A stretch of 64,000 bases of DNA, taken from positions 2,079,501 to 2,143,500 of the forward strand of contig NZ_CP056783.1 in the NCBI RefSeq assembly GCF_023278045.1, read 5' to 3'. Position 1 is the stretch's first letter. Each line of letters begins with the position of its first letter. Below, piece after piece: positions 1 to 9,099 of the stretch. Origin of the DNA: Flavobacterium sp. K5-23. GTDB lineage: Bacteria > Bacteroidota > Bacteroidia > Flavobacteriales > Flavobacteriaceae. The position numbers and the translations under genes were made by a program. The notes under the pieces were generated by a model that did not search any database, had not been told where the DNA came from, and saw nothing but the letters and a program-made list of their open reading frames with translations.

Positions 1-385
1 AATGGGAGTACATGATTTTCGTTATACGGCAAAAGTCCGGTAGGGTACGAAAGCTTAAATTTACAAAAAAAAACACACAAATTTGTAGTTTTACCGATGT
101 ATGTTGTTGTTTGTGAGTTTGTTAATTTTTAAAGAGGATAGGGATAAAAAGTAAATATCGGGCCAAATTTGAGCGATTTTACATTTCTATTTTCACATCG
201 GCTAAAAAAGATTTACATTTGCAATTCTTGTAAAAATGAGATTTTATCTTTTTTCTTCAAGTCGGCAAGCCTTTATTTAGGCATTTTGCAAACGAATCAC
301 CCCAATTTTTTATTGGTTTATTATCCATTTCGGAATCATCATTTTTTCCGGTTACTTATTATTTTACAAATCTTTACAGAAAAGA
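1..385. other. Leader region upstream of the first SulP gene
   Basis: No gene is supported here. Positions 2-43 read open on the plus strand (ending VHDFRYTAKVR, then TAG) and could be the tail of a gene that starts left of the window, but 14 codons are too few to decide. The rest is very AT-rich. An 82-codon frame at 169-417 overlaps the SulP start and has a composition unlike a real protein. I found no convincing -7 TANNTTTG box close to 386. Confidence 0.4.
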
Positions 386-1918
386 ATGAAACAGTATTTC
401 AATTTATTCGACTTTAAACAAAAAGTCAACTACAAAACCGAAGTTTTAGCAGGATTAACCGTGGCTATGACAATGATCCCCGAATCGCTTTCTTTTGCTA
501 TTCTAGCTGGATTTCCTCCTTTGGTTGGTTTGTATGCTGCATTTATAATGGGATTAGTTACTGCTATATTTGGCGGAAGACCAGGAATGGTTTCCGGTGG
601 AGCAGGAGCAACGGTAATTGTTTTAATTGCCCTAATGAAATCACATGGCTTAGATTATGTTTTTGCGGCTGTTGCTTTGGCAGGAGTATTGCAAATTATG
701 GTTGGCTTATTCAAGCTTGGTAAATTCATACGTTTAGTGCCTCAGCCCGTAATGTTCGGGTTTGTGAATGGATTGGCGATAATTATTTTTATGTCACAAA
801 TAGAGCAGTTCAAAACATTAGTGAATGGGGAGAGCGTATGGCTATCTGGTAATCCATTGTATATTATGGTGGGATTGGTAGCTTTGACTATTGCTATTGT
901 GATGTTATTCCCAAAAATAACTAAAGCAATACCGGCTTCATTAGTGGCTATAATTGTGGTTTTTGGGTTAGTATTGGGCCTTGGCATAGACACTAAAACA
1001 GTAAGTGATATTGCATCGATAAGTGGTGGTTTTCCTCCTTTTCACGTTCCAGATATCGCATTAAATATTGAAACGCTAACACTGATTTTTCCTTATGCCT
1101 TGATTATGGCTTCAGTAGGTTTAACCGAAGGCTTGTTGACTTTAAATTTAGTTGATGAAATGACGGGGACTAAAGGGAGCGGAAATAGAGAATGCATCGC
1201 TCAGGGAAGTGCCAATATATTAAATGGTTTTTTCTTTGGTATGGGTGGCTGTCCTATGATTGCCCAAACATTAGTTAACCTTTCAGCAGGTTCAAGAGCC
1301 CGTTTGTCAGGTATAGTTGCTTCTCTGGCAATTCTGGGTATCATTTTATTTGGAGCGCCCGTAATTGAACAATTGCCTATTGCGGCTTTAGTGGGGGTAA
1401 TGATTATGGTGGCTATTGGAACATTTGAATGGGTTAGTTTTCGAATAATAAACAAAATGCCAAAACACGATATTTTCGTTTTACTATTAGTTGCTTTAAT
1501 TACGGTTTTACTTCATAATTTGGCTTTAGCCGTATTAATTGGGGTAATTATTTCAGCTTTAGTATTTGCTTGGGAAAGTGCCAAACGTATTCGCGCTAGA
1601 AAATTTATAGATGATAAAGGGGTAAAACACTATGAAATTTACGGTCCGCTTTTCTTTGGTTCAACTGCTGCATTTTCTGAAAAATTTGATGTTTCGAATG
1701 ATCCATTGGAAGTGATAATTGATTTTAAAGAAAGTAAAATTTCGGATATGAGTGCGATTGACGCCGTGAATAAAATAACGGAACGCTATGCTAAAGTGGG
1801 TAAAAAAATCCACTTGCGCCATTTGAGTGCTGATTGTCGTCAGTTATTAAAAAATGCTGATGATGTTATTGAAATTAACATAATTGAAGATCCAACCTAT
1901 AAAGTAGCTGTAGATTAG
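386..1918 (+). CDS. SulP family inorganic anion transporter with STAS domain
   Basis: This 510-residue inner-membrane protein has the SulP layout. About ten to twelve hydrophobic segments fill residues 15-395, and a cytoplasmic STAS domain follows from about 410 to the end. The conserved first-helix region (GLTVAMTMIPESLSFAILAG) and the internal stretch around GSGNRECIAQG and GGCPMIAQTL are typical of the family, which carries sulfate, bicarbonate or other anions. The STAS part contains SDMSAIDAV, the loop that holds the regulatory Ser in homologues. Substrate cannot be told from sequence. The ATG at 386 is the first start that keeps the whole transporter domain. The gene stands alone and ends in a strong terminator. 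A second SulP gene lies at 48961, next to carbonic anhydrase. Confidence 0.93.
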   Translation: MKQYFNLFDFKQKVNYKTEVLAGLTVAMTMIPESLSFAILAGFPPLVGLYAAFIMGLVTAIFGGRPGMVSGGAGATVIVLIALMKSHGLDYVFAAVALAGVLQIMVGLFKLGKFIRLVPQPVMFGFVNGLAIIIFMSQIEQFKTLVNGESVWLSGNPLYIMVGLVALTIAIVMLFPKITKAIPASLVAIIVVFGLVLGLGIDTKTVSDIASISGGFPPFHVPDIALNIETLTLIFPYALIMASVGLTEGLLTLNLVDEMTGTKGSGNRECIAQGSANILNGFFFGMGGCPMIAQTLVNLSAGSRARLSGIVASLAILGIILFGAPVIEQLPIAALVGVMIMVAIGTFEWVSFRIINKMPKHDIFVLLLVALITVLLHNLALAVLIGVIISALVFAWESAKRIRARKFIDDKGVKHYEIYGPLFFGSTAAFSEKFDVSNDPLEVIIDFKESKISDMSAIDAVNKITERYAKVGKKIHLRHLSADCRQLLKNADDVIEINIIEDPTYKVAVD

Positions 1919-1945
1919 TTGCATTTTATTCTGGAAATAGATATT

Positions 1946-1981
1946 AAAAAGCCGTTGTAGTTATTTCTACAACGGCTTTTT
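1946..1981. terminator. Bidirectional intrinsic terminator
   Basis: A perfect 15-bp stem (AAAAAGCCGTTGTAG against its complement) with a 6-base loop sits between the convergent SulP and patatin genes. The A-run before and T-run after let it work on both strands. Confidence 0.9.
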
Positions 1982-2009
1982 ATTGTTTCGAATAAAACGA
2001 AATGTAACG

Positions 2010-2918
2010 TTATTTGGGTGGTTTTATGTGATGTTTAAGAGGGCTTTTGTTTTGGAACAATTCAAAACCTTGTTGCCACCATTTTTTCATTTGATCTGCA
2101 TCAAAAATATAGGGATGTACTGTTAGTATTTGATCGATATAATAAAAATGAATAGCAACATGTTTGTTAGCGGCTTCCAGACGGGCAATTATTAAATCAT
2201 CTTTTACAATTTGGTTTAGCATAAAGTCAAAAGAACGGAGTAATACCTCCATGGCATTATGAAGGGGCGGATTGTCGTAAACCCGTTTTTCAAGTCTTAA
2301 AACAATTACATCAATAGCGGTAGCCCCTTTTTTTATGGCCTCCTGTACTGGGATTAAGTTCCCAAAACCCCCATCGCCATATTCCTCCCCATTTTTAGAT
2401 AATAGACTCATTAAAGGAACTAGATTAGCCGAAGCCCATATCCAATCACAAAAATCATCATAGTTATAATCGTTAGATGATTTATGTTCTACAATCTGTT
2501 TGGTGAAATTAGCAACAGTAACGACTACTTCTTTATTTAAAACTTTCAACTTTTCGAAATCAGATTCCGTGAAGTTATTCCGAATCAAGTTTCTTAAATT
2601 GTCACTATTTCCAAAAGTTTTTCGGTTTTTTATGAATTGAGTTATCATCCCGAAATGATTTATTTTAGTCTTTAGGATTCCGTTTTTCTTTTTAACAATA
2701 AATGGGGAAACCGAAAAAACATCTTCCTGACGGATAGTAGTGTATATTTTTTTTATTCGATCAAGATCACCTATTGCCAGGAAAGGAACCAATAAGCTAC
2801 CCGTTGAAGTACCTATGTAAATGGAATACTCTTTTTTACATTGATTGATAAGATATTCCGAAATACCTCCTGCAAATGCGCCTTTACTGCCTCCTCCTGA
2901 AATGACTAATGCATTCAT
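2010..2918 (-). CDS. Patatin-like phospholipase
   Basis: A single-domain patatin-like serine acyl hydrolase, probably cytoplasmic, acting on lipid acyl esters. The oxyanion glycine loop (ISGGGSKGAF) lies at the N-terminus, the nucleophile elbow is GTSTGS (GxSxG), and the catalytic Asp is in the DGG motif of EYGDGGFGN. Together these make the family's Ser-Asp dyad. About 302 residues is normal for bacterial members. An upstream TTG at 2933 would add five residues (ILFS), but the ATG at 2918 begins right at the glycine loop strand (MNALVISGGG) as in homologues, so I use it. Neighbours give no clue to the substrate. Confidence 0.88.
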   Translation of the reverse strand: MNALVISGGGSKGAFAGGISEYLINQCKKEYSIYIGTSTGSLLVPFLAIGDLDRIKKIYTTIRQEDVFSVSPFIVKKKNGILKTKINHFGMITQFIKNRKTFGNSDNLRNLIRNNFTESDFEKLKVLNKEVVVTVANFTKQIVEHKSSNDYNYDDFCDWIWASANLVPLMSLLSKNGEEYGDGGFGNLIPVQEAIKKGATAIDVIVLRLEKRVYDNPPLHNAMEVLLRSFDFMLNQIVKDDLIIARLEAANKHVAIHFYYIDQILTVHPYIFDADQMKKWWQQGFELFQNKSPLKHHIKPPK

Positions 2919-2955
2919 AGAAAATAGAATCAAATTAAAAACAGGTATATTGAAT

Positions 2956-3330
2956 CTACCAAAGCGAGTGTTCGATAGTGGATCCGTGCATAACAGTAAG
3001 CTTAACTGTTGCAGCCCATTCCATCATAGAATTAAAATCTAGCCAACTTTCCTGTGCTTGTTTCCAGTGGTCTTCTAATCCTTCCGGATTTTTATAAACC
3101 TCATAAAGAGTGAACGTTGTGTTGCCTGTGGTGGTAGACGATGGATCTAATGGATTAGAATGTTCTGGTCCTTTGGCAACATTATAACGCATTAAAGCAA
3201 GCTCACCGTTTCTAGCGTGGGTTTTTTTCATCCATTTAGCATGGCTTGCAAAAATTCTATCTCCTTCTGCAATTGCATCTGGTCCTGCAGTGAACATCAT
3301 CGTGATCATTGTGTTTCCTTTTTGTGACAT
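2956..3330 (-). CDS. Conserved hypothetical, possible dimeric alpha-beta barrel (ABM-like)
   Basis: A small soluble protein of about 124 residues. The order TMITMMFTAG, then TFTLYEVYKNPEGLEDHWKQ, then a final beta segment recalls the antibiotic-biosynthesis-monooxygenase or stress-responsive dimeric barrel fold, in which the 'YEVY...HW' stretch is typical. That assignment is an inference from pattern only. No signal peptide or metal site is evident. The longer frame begins with TTG at 3354. The ATG at 3330, preceded by an A-rich leader, is the more likely start. It lies just upstream of the patatin gene on the same strand, 37 bp apart, so they may be cotranscribed. Confidence 0.6.
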   Translation of the reverse strand: MSQKGNTMITMMFTAGPDAIAEGDRIFASHAKWMKKTHARNGELALMRYNVAKGPEHSNPLDPSSTTTGNTTFTLYEVYKNPEGLEDHWKQAQESWLDFNSMMEWAATVKLTVMHGSTIEHSLW

Positions 3331-3541
3331 GTTGTTTGTTTTTAGATGAAACAATACCGGCTAGTGTGTTTTATTTACTGTACCGGATGAACTATCAAAT
3401 ATACAAAATAATTTACATTTTTTGAAGGATATGTGCTGATAATGAGCAGTGTAGATTTTAAGTGTTTGTGTTTGTTCTAATCGAAATAATTATAGGGAAG
3501 TTTGAAGTTTAAAGATGAAAATTTTTCAAAAATGTATGATT

Positions 3542-4090
3542 TTATTTTCCTTTCATCATTTGTTCTCCTTCATTATTGGAGTTGGGTTGGCCATAATGAG
3601 AGACTGAAACAATAGCAGAACCATCCTGATTTATTGTTAACTTAAAAAAGTAATCATATTCCTGATCCGTAATACGATCAATAGGCTTTTTTCCTCCTAG
3701 AGCTTCAATCATTTCTAATACAGTATTGGAATGCCCTATTATCAACACATTTTTACCTTGGTTGTCTTTTAAGATTGTATTTGCATTGTTTTTTAACTGC
3801 TGAGGATCATAAAAAAGTATTGTTTTATGTTGTCTAATAGCCGTAGGAGTTGCAGTCAGTTTTGTACGGTTGTAATTAGTAGAGTAGATGTTTTGTAGTT
3901 TTACTTTTTTTAGTTTTTTAGCTAATACTTTTGCTCTAGACTGTCCTGTTTCAGATAAAAGGGGATCTTTATTACCTGGGTCAGTAGTGATTTTTTCTGC
4001 ATGACGTACAAGATAAATGGTTGTTGGATTTCCTGTTTGTGCCGAAATTTTGAAAGCGAATAATAGTACTATTAATAATATTTTTTTCAT
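3542..4090 (-). CDS. Exported histidine phosphatase family protein
   Basis: A 182-residue member of the histidine phosphatase (phosphoglycerate mutase/SixA-like) superfamily. A Sec signal peptide (MKKILLIVLLFAFKISAQ) directs it to the periplasm. The phosphohistidine motif RHAEK follows at about residue 30, and the second catalytic His lies in LIIGHSNTVLEMIEALGG. Such secreted short forms are common in Flavobacteriia. The substrate is unknown. It follows the AHSA1-like gene by 12 bp on the same strand, so the two probably form one transcript. Confidence 0.87.
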   Translation of the reverse strand: MKKILLIVLLFAFKISAQTGNPTTIYLVRHAEKITTDPGNKDPLLSETGQSRAKVLAKKLKKVKLQNIYSTNYNRTKLTATPTAIRQHKTILFYDPQQLKNNANTILKDNQGKNVLIIGHSNTVLEMIEALGGKKPIDRITDQEYDYFFKLTINQDGSAIVSVSHYGQPNSNNEGEQMMKGK

Positions 4091-4102
4091 CTGTCTTCTA
4101 TT

Positions 4103-4576
4103 TTATTTACCGTGTTGAGAAATTTCTTTAGGGAATTTATCCGCTATTAAGTTTAGGTTTATATTGTGTTCAAGATAAGCTTTTAATCCGTCCAATACAG
4201 TCGTGAAACCAGCTGTAGAATCTTTAATGGCTGCTATTAAAGCATCATTTTCTAGTTGGGGACCATAATGTTTGATTGTTACATAAGTTGTTCCGTCACT
4301 TAAAGAATTAAAATTAAAATCGACAGAAGTACTTGGGTTTCCCCAATCAATAACAATTTTCTTGTTTGGTATAATTTCTTTGACAAATACAGTAGCCGAA
4401 ACGGAATACATTTCCCATTCCCAAGTTAGGGTTTTACCCACTTCTAATTTTGAGCTCCCTTTAGTAAACCAAAAATTTGATGTAATTGCGGGGTCAATAA
4501 AGGCTTCGAAAACAACATCTACTGTTTTCCTAATTAGCATTTGTGTTTCGGAATACGAGGTGTTTGTATGATTCAT
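4103..4576 (-). CDS. SRPBCC / AHSA1-like domain protein
   Basis: A 157-residue protein of the START/Bet v1-like (SRPBCC) superfamily, in the AHSA1 branch often annotated as 'activator of Hsp90 ATPase homologue'. The opening pattern (TVDVVFEAFIDPAITSNFWF), the strand LTWEWEM and the closing helix (FTTVLDGLKAYLEHNINL) match that fold, which forms a hydrophobic pocket. No enzymatic residues can be named. It uses an ATG at 4576 and is followed 12 bp later by the exported histidine phosphatase. Confidence 0.8.
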   Translation of the reverse strand: MNHTNTSYSETQMLIRKTVDVVFEAFIDPAITSNFWFTKGSSKLEVGKTLTWEWEMYSVSATVFVKEIIPNKKIVIDWGNPSTSVDFNFNSLSDGTTYVTIKHYGPQLENDALIAAIKDSTAGFTTVLDGLKAYLEHNINLNLIADKFPKEISQHGK

Positions 4577-4747
4577 AATCCCTTTCTATATTGTTTTTTG
4601 GTTTTGTAATTGGCTTGTCAAGGAGTCACAATATTACAAATTATTTTAATTAATTTCCTTTAATTATTTATAGATTAGTTTGACGTAATTGTATTTCAGT
4701 ATGATTACTCTTTATTAAGTTTTAAATAGTGTTTGCTATTTTTGAAA

Positions 4748-5938
4748 TTAATTGATAGTATTCAAATGGCGTGCGAGATGGACTCCCATAGAAAAACAAG
4801 CTTGAAGTAAATATCCACCCGTGGGTGCGTCCCAGTCCAGCATTTCTCCTATACAGTATTGATTTTCTATTTTTTTTAATTGGAAATTTTTATCCACAGT
4901 ATTTAGTCGTATTCCTCCTGTTGTAGATATGGCATCATTCAATGGGGCCTTACCCGTGATTTCAATAGGCAGTCTTTTAATGTTTTGTACAAGCAGATCC
5001 CGATTCAAAAATATTTCTTTCGAAAGCTGGGTTTTTAAAAGATCGATTTGTGCCGTGCTTAATTTAAGCTCTTTTCGTAGTATTTCAGTTGGTTTTTTTG
5101 AGCTAGACTTTTTAAACTTATCTCTTAAAAGTTCTAGTGATACTGTAGGTTTTAAATCTAAAAATATAGTAGCCTTTTGAAAGCTGTTAAGTTCTTCGCG
5201 AATTTGGGGACTAAGGGCATAAATTGCATTTCCTTCAATACCAAAACCTGTAATTACCACTTCCCCTTTTTGACTCTTATTCAAACAGCTAATAGCTATG
5301 TTTTTAAGAGGGCTGCCTTCGTGTTCAGCAATAAAACTTTTCGGCCAGTTAATTTGATAAGCACAATTAGAGACTTGAAACGGAGTGACAGCTATTTCTT
5401 TTGTTTTGAATAAGTCAATCCAAGTGCCATCAGATCCTGTTACTTTCCAGCTGCCACCGCCCAAGGCAAAAACGGTGTAATCAGATAGGATTTCAATTTC
5501 TGTATTGAAAACAGGGTCTTGATTTTCATTCCATCCAGTCCAGTTGTGTTCGTATTGAATTTTAACCTCTTGCTTTTCGAGAACCTTTAGAATGGCTTTA
5601 AGTACCGCTATGGGTTTAATTCCGCTTTCAGGATACATACGATTACTACTGCCTATGAAAGTGGGAATGCCAATGGTATTGATCCAATTGATAAAATCAT
5701 TGTTGCCAAAATCGAGGAGTGCTTCTTCTAGAAAATCAGTAGGGGTGTAGCGTTCAATAAATTGGTCAATTGGTTCGGAATGGGTTAAATTGAATCCCCC
5801 TTTTCCTGCCACAAGAAATTTTCTTCCCAAGGTTTTATTTTTCTCGAAGATGGTGACATTAAATTTTGTACCATCCAGGAATGCGGCGAGTAAAAGTGCC
5901 GCAGGTCCTCCCCCTATAATTGAAACTGTTTTCTTCAC
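4748..5938 (-). CDS. HI0933/YhiN-type FAD-dependent flavoprotein
   Basis: A 396-residue NAD(P)/FAD-dependent oxidoreductase. The dinucleotide-binding fingerprint (SIIGGGPAALLLAAFLDG) is at the N-terminus, followed by GRKFLVAGKGGFNLTHSEP, the hallmark of the HI0933-like flavoproteins. The C-terminal GGIRLNTVD and ENQYCIGEMLDWDAPTGGY segments complete the FAD site. It most resembles the subgroup called PP_4765-type flavoproteins, whose physiological reaction is not known. Translation starts at GTG (5938), since no ATG precedes the glycine motif. The gene is monocistronic as far as can be seen. Confidence 0.87.
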   Translation of the reverse strand: MKKTVSIIGGGPAALLLAAFLDGTKFNVTIFEKNKTLGRKFLVAGKGGFNLTHSEPIDQFIERYTPTDFLEEALLDFGNNDFINWINTIGIPTFIGSSNRMYPESGIKPIAVLKAILKVLEKQEVKIQYEHNWTGWNENQDPVFNTEIEILSDYTVFALGGGSWKVTGSDGTWIDLFKTKEIAVTPFQVSNCAYQINWPKSFIAEHEGSPLKNIAISCLNKSQKGEVVITGFGIEGNAIYALSPQIREELNSFQKATIFLDLKPTVSLELLRDKFKKSSSKKPTEILRKELKLSTAQIDLLKTQLSKEIFLNRDLLVQNIKRLPIEITGKAPLNDAISTTGGIRLNTVDKNFQLKKIENQYCIGEMLDWDAPTGGYLLQACFSMGVHLARHLNTIN

Positions 5939-6021
5939 TTAGCAAAAATACTGTTTGTTTAAGAATTAATACTGAAAGAGAACTTTTTAATTATATAAAG
6001 GATTATTCCCTAATCAAAATA

Positions 6022-7152
6022 CTATAAATTCATATCCTTATTTTCAATATCAGAACTTGGTGAATCCGTAGGTTTTGGTAAAGGCGCATTTATATTATTA
6101 TGCTCTACATTTTTTATTTGTTTCAGCAGTTCTACACAATTATCTATAATTTCCTTTGTGGTGCGGTTTATGTATTCACTTTTTTTAAATTGCAATACAT
6201 TTTTGTCCATATCTTCGGCCGTCCAGCCACGACTCCAACCCAAAAAACTAAACGGCGGAAAAGTAAAACCTAGGTCGGTAAAGAAATACATCATTTGTCC
6301 TGCGACTTGTTGAATGTTATCCTGTCCGCCGGTTATAATAAAAGAGGCCAGTTTGTTTTTCACCAAAATTCTATTGTTGATTGTAATTTGGTTTTGCACA
6401 CAATTTAACCTTTCGGCCATTTTATAATACAATGCAGAAGCATTTCCCCACCGGATGGGAGTTGCTACAATTACAATGTCAGCCCAAAGAATCATACTTT
6501 CATACACTTCGGTCATACCATCATTTGGATTCATTTCAGTAATGCTGCAAGGCCAAGTACAAGCGTGACTGTGTTGCGAATAATAGCCCTCACAATTACG
6601 GAATTCCAGTTCCCGTAGTTTTACTATTTTGGTAGCCGCGCCATATTTTTCTTTTGCATAATCCAATGATTTTTCTAATGCATTTTCAGAAGTTGAAAAA
6701 CGCGGTAATTTGGCCGACATATTAGTGGTACTGATCCCTAAAATGTTCAGGCTGTTCTCGGATGTTTGGTATTTTAATTTTATTAAATCATCCAGTAAAG
6801 GATTGTCGTGAAATGCTTTGTGTGCCTTTACGATGGGTTCTTCGCTCACCATTATATTTTCACCCTCTATCTTTAGGTCATAAACAGCTTGCTGATCTTT
6901 ATAACCTGGAGGGGAACTTCCTGTTTCAATGTTATATTCCCATCCGTGCCAGGGACAGGTTACATACAATCCATCATACTTGGTACATACGGCACCCAGT
7001 CCTAATGGACCCGATCTGTGTAAGCAGGCATTGGCCATAGCCGACATTTTTCCGTTGTAATGAAAAAGGGCCACTTTCCTATTGCCAAAACTTACTGTTT
7101 TTTGTGAATTGTTTGGCAACTCGTCTTTGGTACAAGCTATTAAGTAATTCAT
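6022..7152 (-). CDS. Rieske [2Fe-2S] domain fused to an NADPH-dependent FMN reductase-like flavodoxin domain
   Basis: A 376-residue fusion. Residues 1-105 are a Rieske ferredoxin domain whose cluster ligands are visible as C43-x-H45 and C66-x2-H69 (ACLHRSG and CPWHGWEYN). Residues 135-345 look like a flavodoxin/FMN-reductase fold: LNILGIST at its start, a MILWADIVIVATPIRWGN segment for FMN contact, and SFIITGGQDNIQQVAGQM later. The flavin half carries an unusual Cys pair in HACTWPCSITEMN. The protein has no signal peptide and should be cytoplasmic. Its ATG follows the stop of the ferric-reductase-like gene by 3 bp, so the two are almost surely translated from one mRNA. Inference: it feeds electrons from NAD(P)H into the membrane partner. 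Confidence 0.82.
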   Translation of the reverse strand: MNYLIACTKDELPNNSQKTVSFGNRKVALFHYNGKMSAMANACLHRSGPLGLGAVCTKYDGLYVTCPWHGWEYNIETGSSPPGYKDQQAVYDLKIEGENIMVSEEPIVKAHKAFHDNPLLDDLIKLKYQTSENSLNILGISTTNMSAKLPRFSTSENALEKSLDYAKEKYGAATKIVKLRELEFRNCEGYYSQHSHACTWPCSITEMNPNDGMTEVYESMILWADIVIVATPIRWGNASALYYKMAERLNCVQNQITINNRILVKNKLASFIITGGQDNIQQVAGQMMYFFTDLGFTFPPFSFLGWSRGWTAEDMDKNVLQFKKSEYINRTTKEIIDNCVELLKQIKNVEHNNINAPLPKPTDSPSSDIENKDMNL

Positions 7153-7155
7153 ATT

Positions 7156-8973
7156 TTAAAGTATTAATCGTTTTATGTTTTTGGTGTTGATGTAAAAAAT
7201 CTGCCAATTTTCATACTTATATAGGGAACCTTTTATTGCAATGGGTTCTGCAACAAAATCAAGTATTTCTTTGTTTATTTTTTCTCCATTCTCACCCAGT
7301 AAAACAGCGTATTTTTTCACCCCGTTTTGGTTATAGGCTATCATAGGCATTATACCGCCACTAATGCAACGTATGGCACAGCTGCGGTGGGGTTTTCCTT
7401 CGCCAGGATTCATAACTCCCAGATAACATTTTGGGTCGATAATTTCTCCTGTAATAATTTGTTCTCCCAGTAATACGGGATGGCTTATAATTTCAGACAC
7501 AGTATTTTTGGTAGGTAATAATGAAGCCAGTTCTTCACTCAGCTCCATTGCATTAACACCGTCTCTGGTTATGATAGTTCCTCTAATTGTTGCTGTACAA
7601 TTCGGTTTTTTATTGCACCAACTGGCAATTAGAGTTTCTGCACCAAATTTCGAGGCATTAACCAGTGGCAGTACTTCTAATTTTGGATTTCCAAAATCAT
7701 CTTTTCCTTTCACGAAAATAATATGGGGAAATGGAAGGTTGCTTATCGTACCCGTGTATTGGGCAACTTCGTTGTATTTATACTCCGAATTAGCAATTCT
7801 TTTTTGTGAAAAGCTGAATGTAATAAGAAACAATAAGCTTATGGAAATGGCAGGAAATAAAAATCGTTTTAAAGTTTTTATCGAATCTCTATTTAAGTTT
7901 CCTAACCAGCCAATATAAAAATTGTCTTCGTTTGTGAACTTTGGTGTTTCCGTAAATTGGAGCGGTTCTATAAAAGTACCCTCGACTAATGCTTGTGGCA
8001 AAACGAAAATTTTATTGCCAACTAATTTTAATTGATAAGTAGCGATTTTTTCGGTAAATGGGGCAGGAGCTTGTCCATTGTGAGCATGGTATTGATACCC
8101 GTGCCAGGGACAAGTAATGCATCCATCTATTATCTTGCCTTCGCCTAACGGACCGTTTTGATGTTTACATTCATTATGCACGGCACTTAACTTTCCATCA
8201 TATTTAAAAACAGCAATACGTTCCTTGTTCACATTCACCATTTTTGCCTTGTTGTTTTCTATTTCATCTGTTTTGCACACATATTGCCAACCATTTTCCA
8301 TAATTGGTTTTTGTTTGTCAAATTTATAAGAAAGATATCCTGCCCAAATATGCACAATAGAAAGGAAAACTAATCCACACCAGATAAACCCATACACCAA
8401 TAGGTTGTTTTCTAACTGCAAAACACCTAAAACTATATGTAGAATAATTAAAAAATAAGCCGCATAAACTAACATGTGCAAGGTTTTCCACACTTTTGGT
8501 TTTAGTGCCGCCAACCAAAAATCATGACTAGTGAATGCCATTACCATTAGAATAAGATAAGCTGCAAAGCCAAGCGTTTGAAAAGGAAAAAAGAGAAATG
8601 AATTATAGTGGGTGTTGCTCGTAAACAAGGATAGTAAAGGGTTGGTGTTTCCATTGGCATGAAACCAGAAAACACTCAAAATAGCGTGTACGCTAACCAC
8701 TAAAAATGTACTTACACCTAGATGACGCCTGTTGTAAAGCAAGGGTAAAAAAGCAGGATTGATTCGGCAAAGCGGTCCAATGCTCAAAATCATATGTAAT
8801 AATACAATGCCCAGTAAACCAAAAGAACGAATAACAACCGTGACGACGTTCGCATTAGGGAATAATAACAAGTTAGCTGTAGATGAAATAAATAGAAACA
8901 ACACGATAAAAGCCCATAGCACAATATCATATTTTTTTTTACTTTTATTCCACATGATTGCTTTGTATCCCAT
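7156..8973 (-). CDS. Ferric-reductase-like transmembrane protein with Rieske domain and Cys-motif C-terminal domain
   Basis: A 605-residue multi-domain membrane protein. Residues 15-215 form about six membrane helices of the ferric reductase-like/MsrQ type, with candidate haem ligands H60, H96, H166 and H179. Residues 225-330 are a Rieske domain (C269-x-H271, C288-x2-H291). A further helix spans 370-390. A C-terminal domain of about 210 residues follows, with the motif DPKCYLGVMNPGEGKPHRSC and then CISGG, which places C516, C532 and C536 close together. I do not recognise a named family for that last domain. The protein is the core of the 6.0-9.3 kb operon. The likely role is electron transfer across the inner membrane; donor and acceptor are unknown. 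Confidence 0.8.
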   Translation of the reverse strand: MGYKAIMWNKSKKKYDIVLWAFIVLFLFISSTANLLLFPNANVVTVVIRSFGLLGIVLLHMILSIGPLCRINPAFLPLLYNRRHLGVSTFLVVSVHAILSVFWFHANGNTNPLLSLFTSNTHYNSFLFFPFQTLGFAAYLILMVMAFTSHDFWLAALKPKVWKTLHMLVYAAYFLIILHIVLGVLQLENNLLVYGFIWCGLVFLSIVHIWAGYLSYKFDKQKPIMENGWQYVCKTDEIENNKAKMVNVNKERIAVFKYDGKLSAVHNECKHQNGPLGEGKIIDGCITCPWHGYQYHAHNGQAPAPFTEKIATYQLKLVGNKIFVLPQALVEGTFIEPLQFTETPKFTNEDNFYIGWLGNLNRDSIKTLKRFLFPAISISLLFLITFSFSQKRIANSEYKYNEVAQYTGTISNLPFPHIIFVKGKDDFGNPKLEVLPLVNASKFGAETLIASWCNKKPNCTATIRGTIITRDGVNAMELSEELASLLPTKNTVSEIISHPVLLGEQIITGEIIDPKCYLGVMNPGEGKPHRSCAIRCISGGIMPMIAYNQNGVKKYAVLLGENGEKINKEILDFVAEPIAIKGSLYKYENWQIFYINTKNIKRLIL

Positions 8974-8982
8974 AATCCTATT

Positions 8983-9099
8983 TTAGTTAAACTGATTGAT
9001 AGTTACACTTCCAGAATAAGCTATTACTATTGTCACTATAAGAATAATGCCAATTACAATCCACATATAAAAATGATATTTTCGTAAGGAGCGGGTCAT
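8983..9099 (-). CDS. 38-residue single-pass membrane protein
   Basis: A short gene encoding MTRSLRKYHFYMWIVIGIIL and then IVTIVIAYSGSVTINQFN. A basic N-terminus and one hydrophobic helix (residues 12-28) predict an inner-membrane peptide with its N-terminus inside. Its ATG overlaps the TGA of the 64-residue gene upstream (ATGA, 4 bp), and its stop lies 9 bp before the ferric-reductase-like gene. This overlap is the main reason to believe it is translated. Function unknown; probably an accessory subunit of the redox complex. Confidence 0.68.
   Translation of the reverse strand: MTRSLRKYHFYMWIVIGIILIVTIVIAYSGSVTINQFN

Noticed and set aside
1..60. Similarity of CGGCAAAAGTCCGGTA to an intron word CGGCAAAATCCGGTA near 21720
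   Set aside because: The match is only about 15 bases with one insertion and no other intron word follows, so chance cannot be excluded.
169..417. 82-codon open frame before the SulP gene
   Set aside because: It overlaps the SulP start in another frame, is dominated by F/L/I/H residues as expected of random AT-rich DNA, and has no fitting context.
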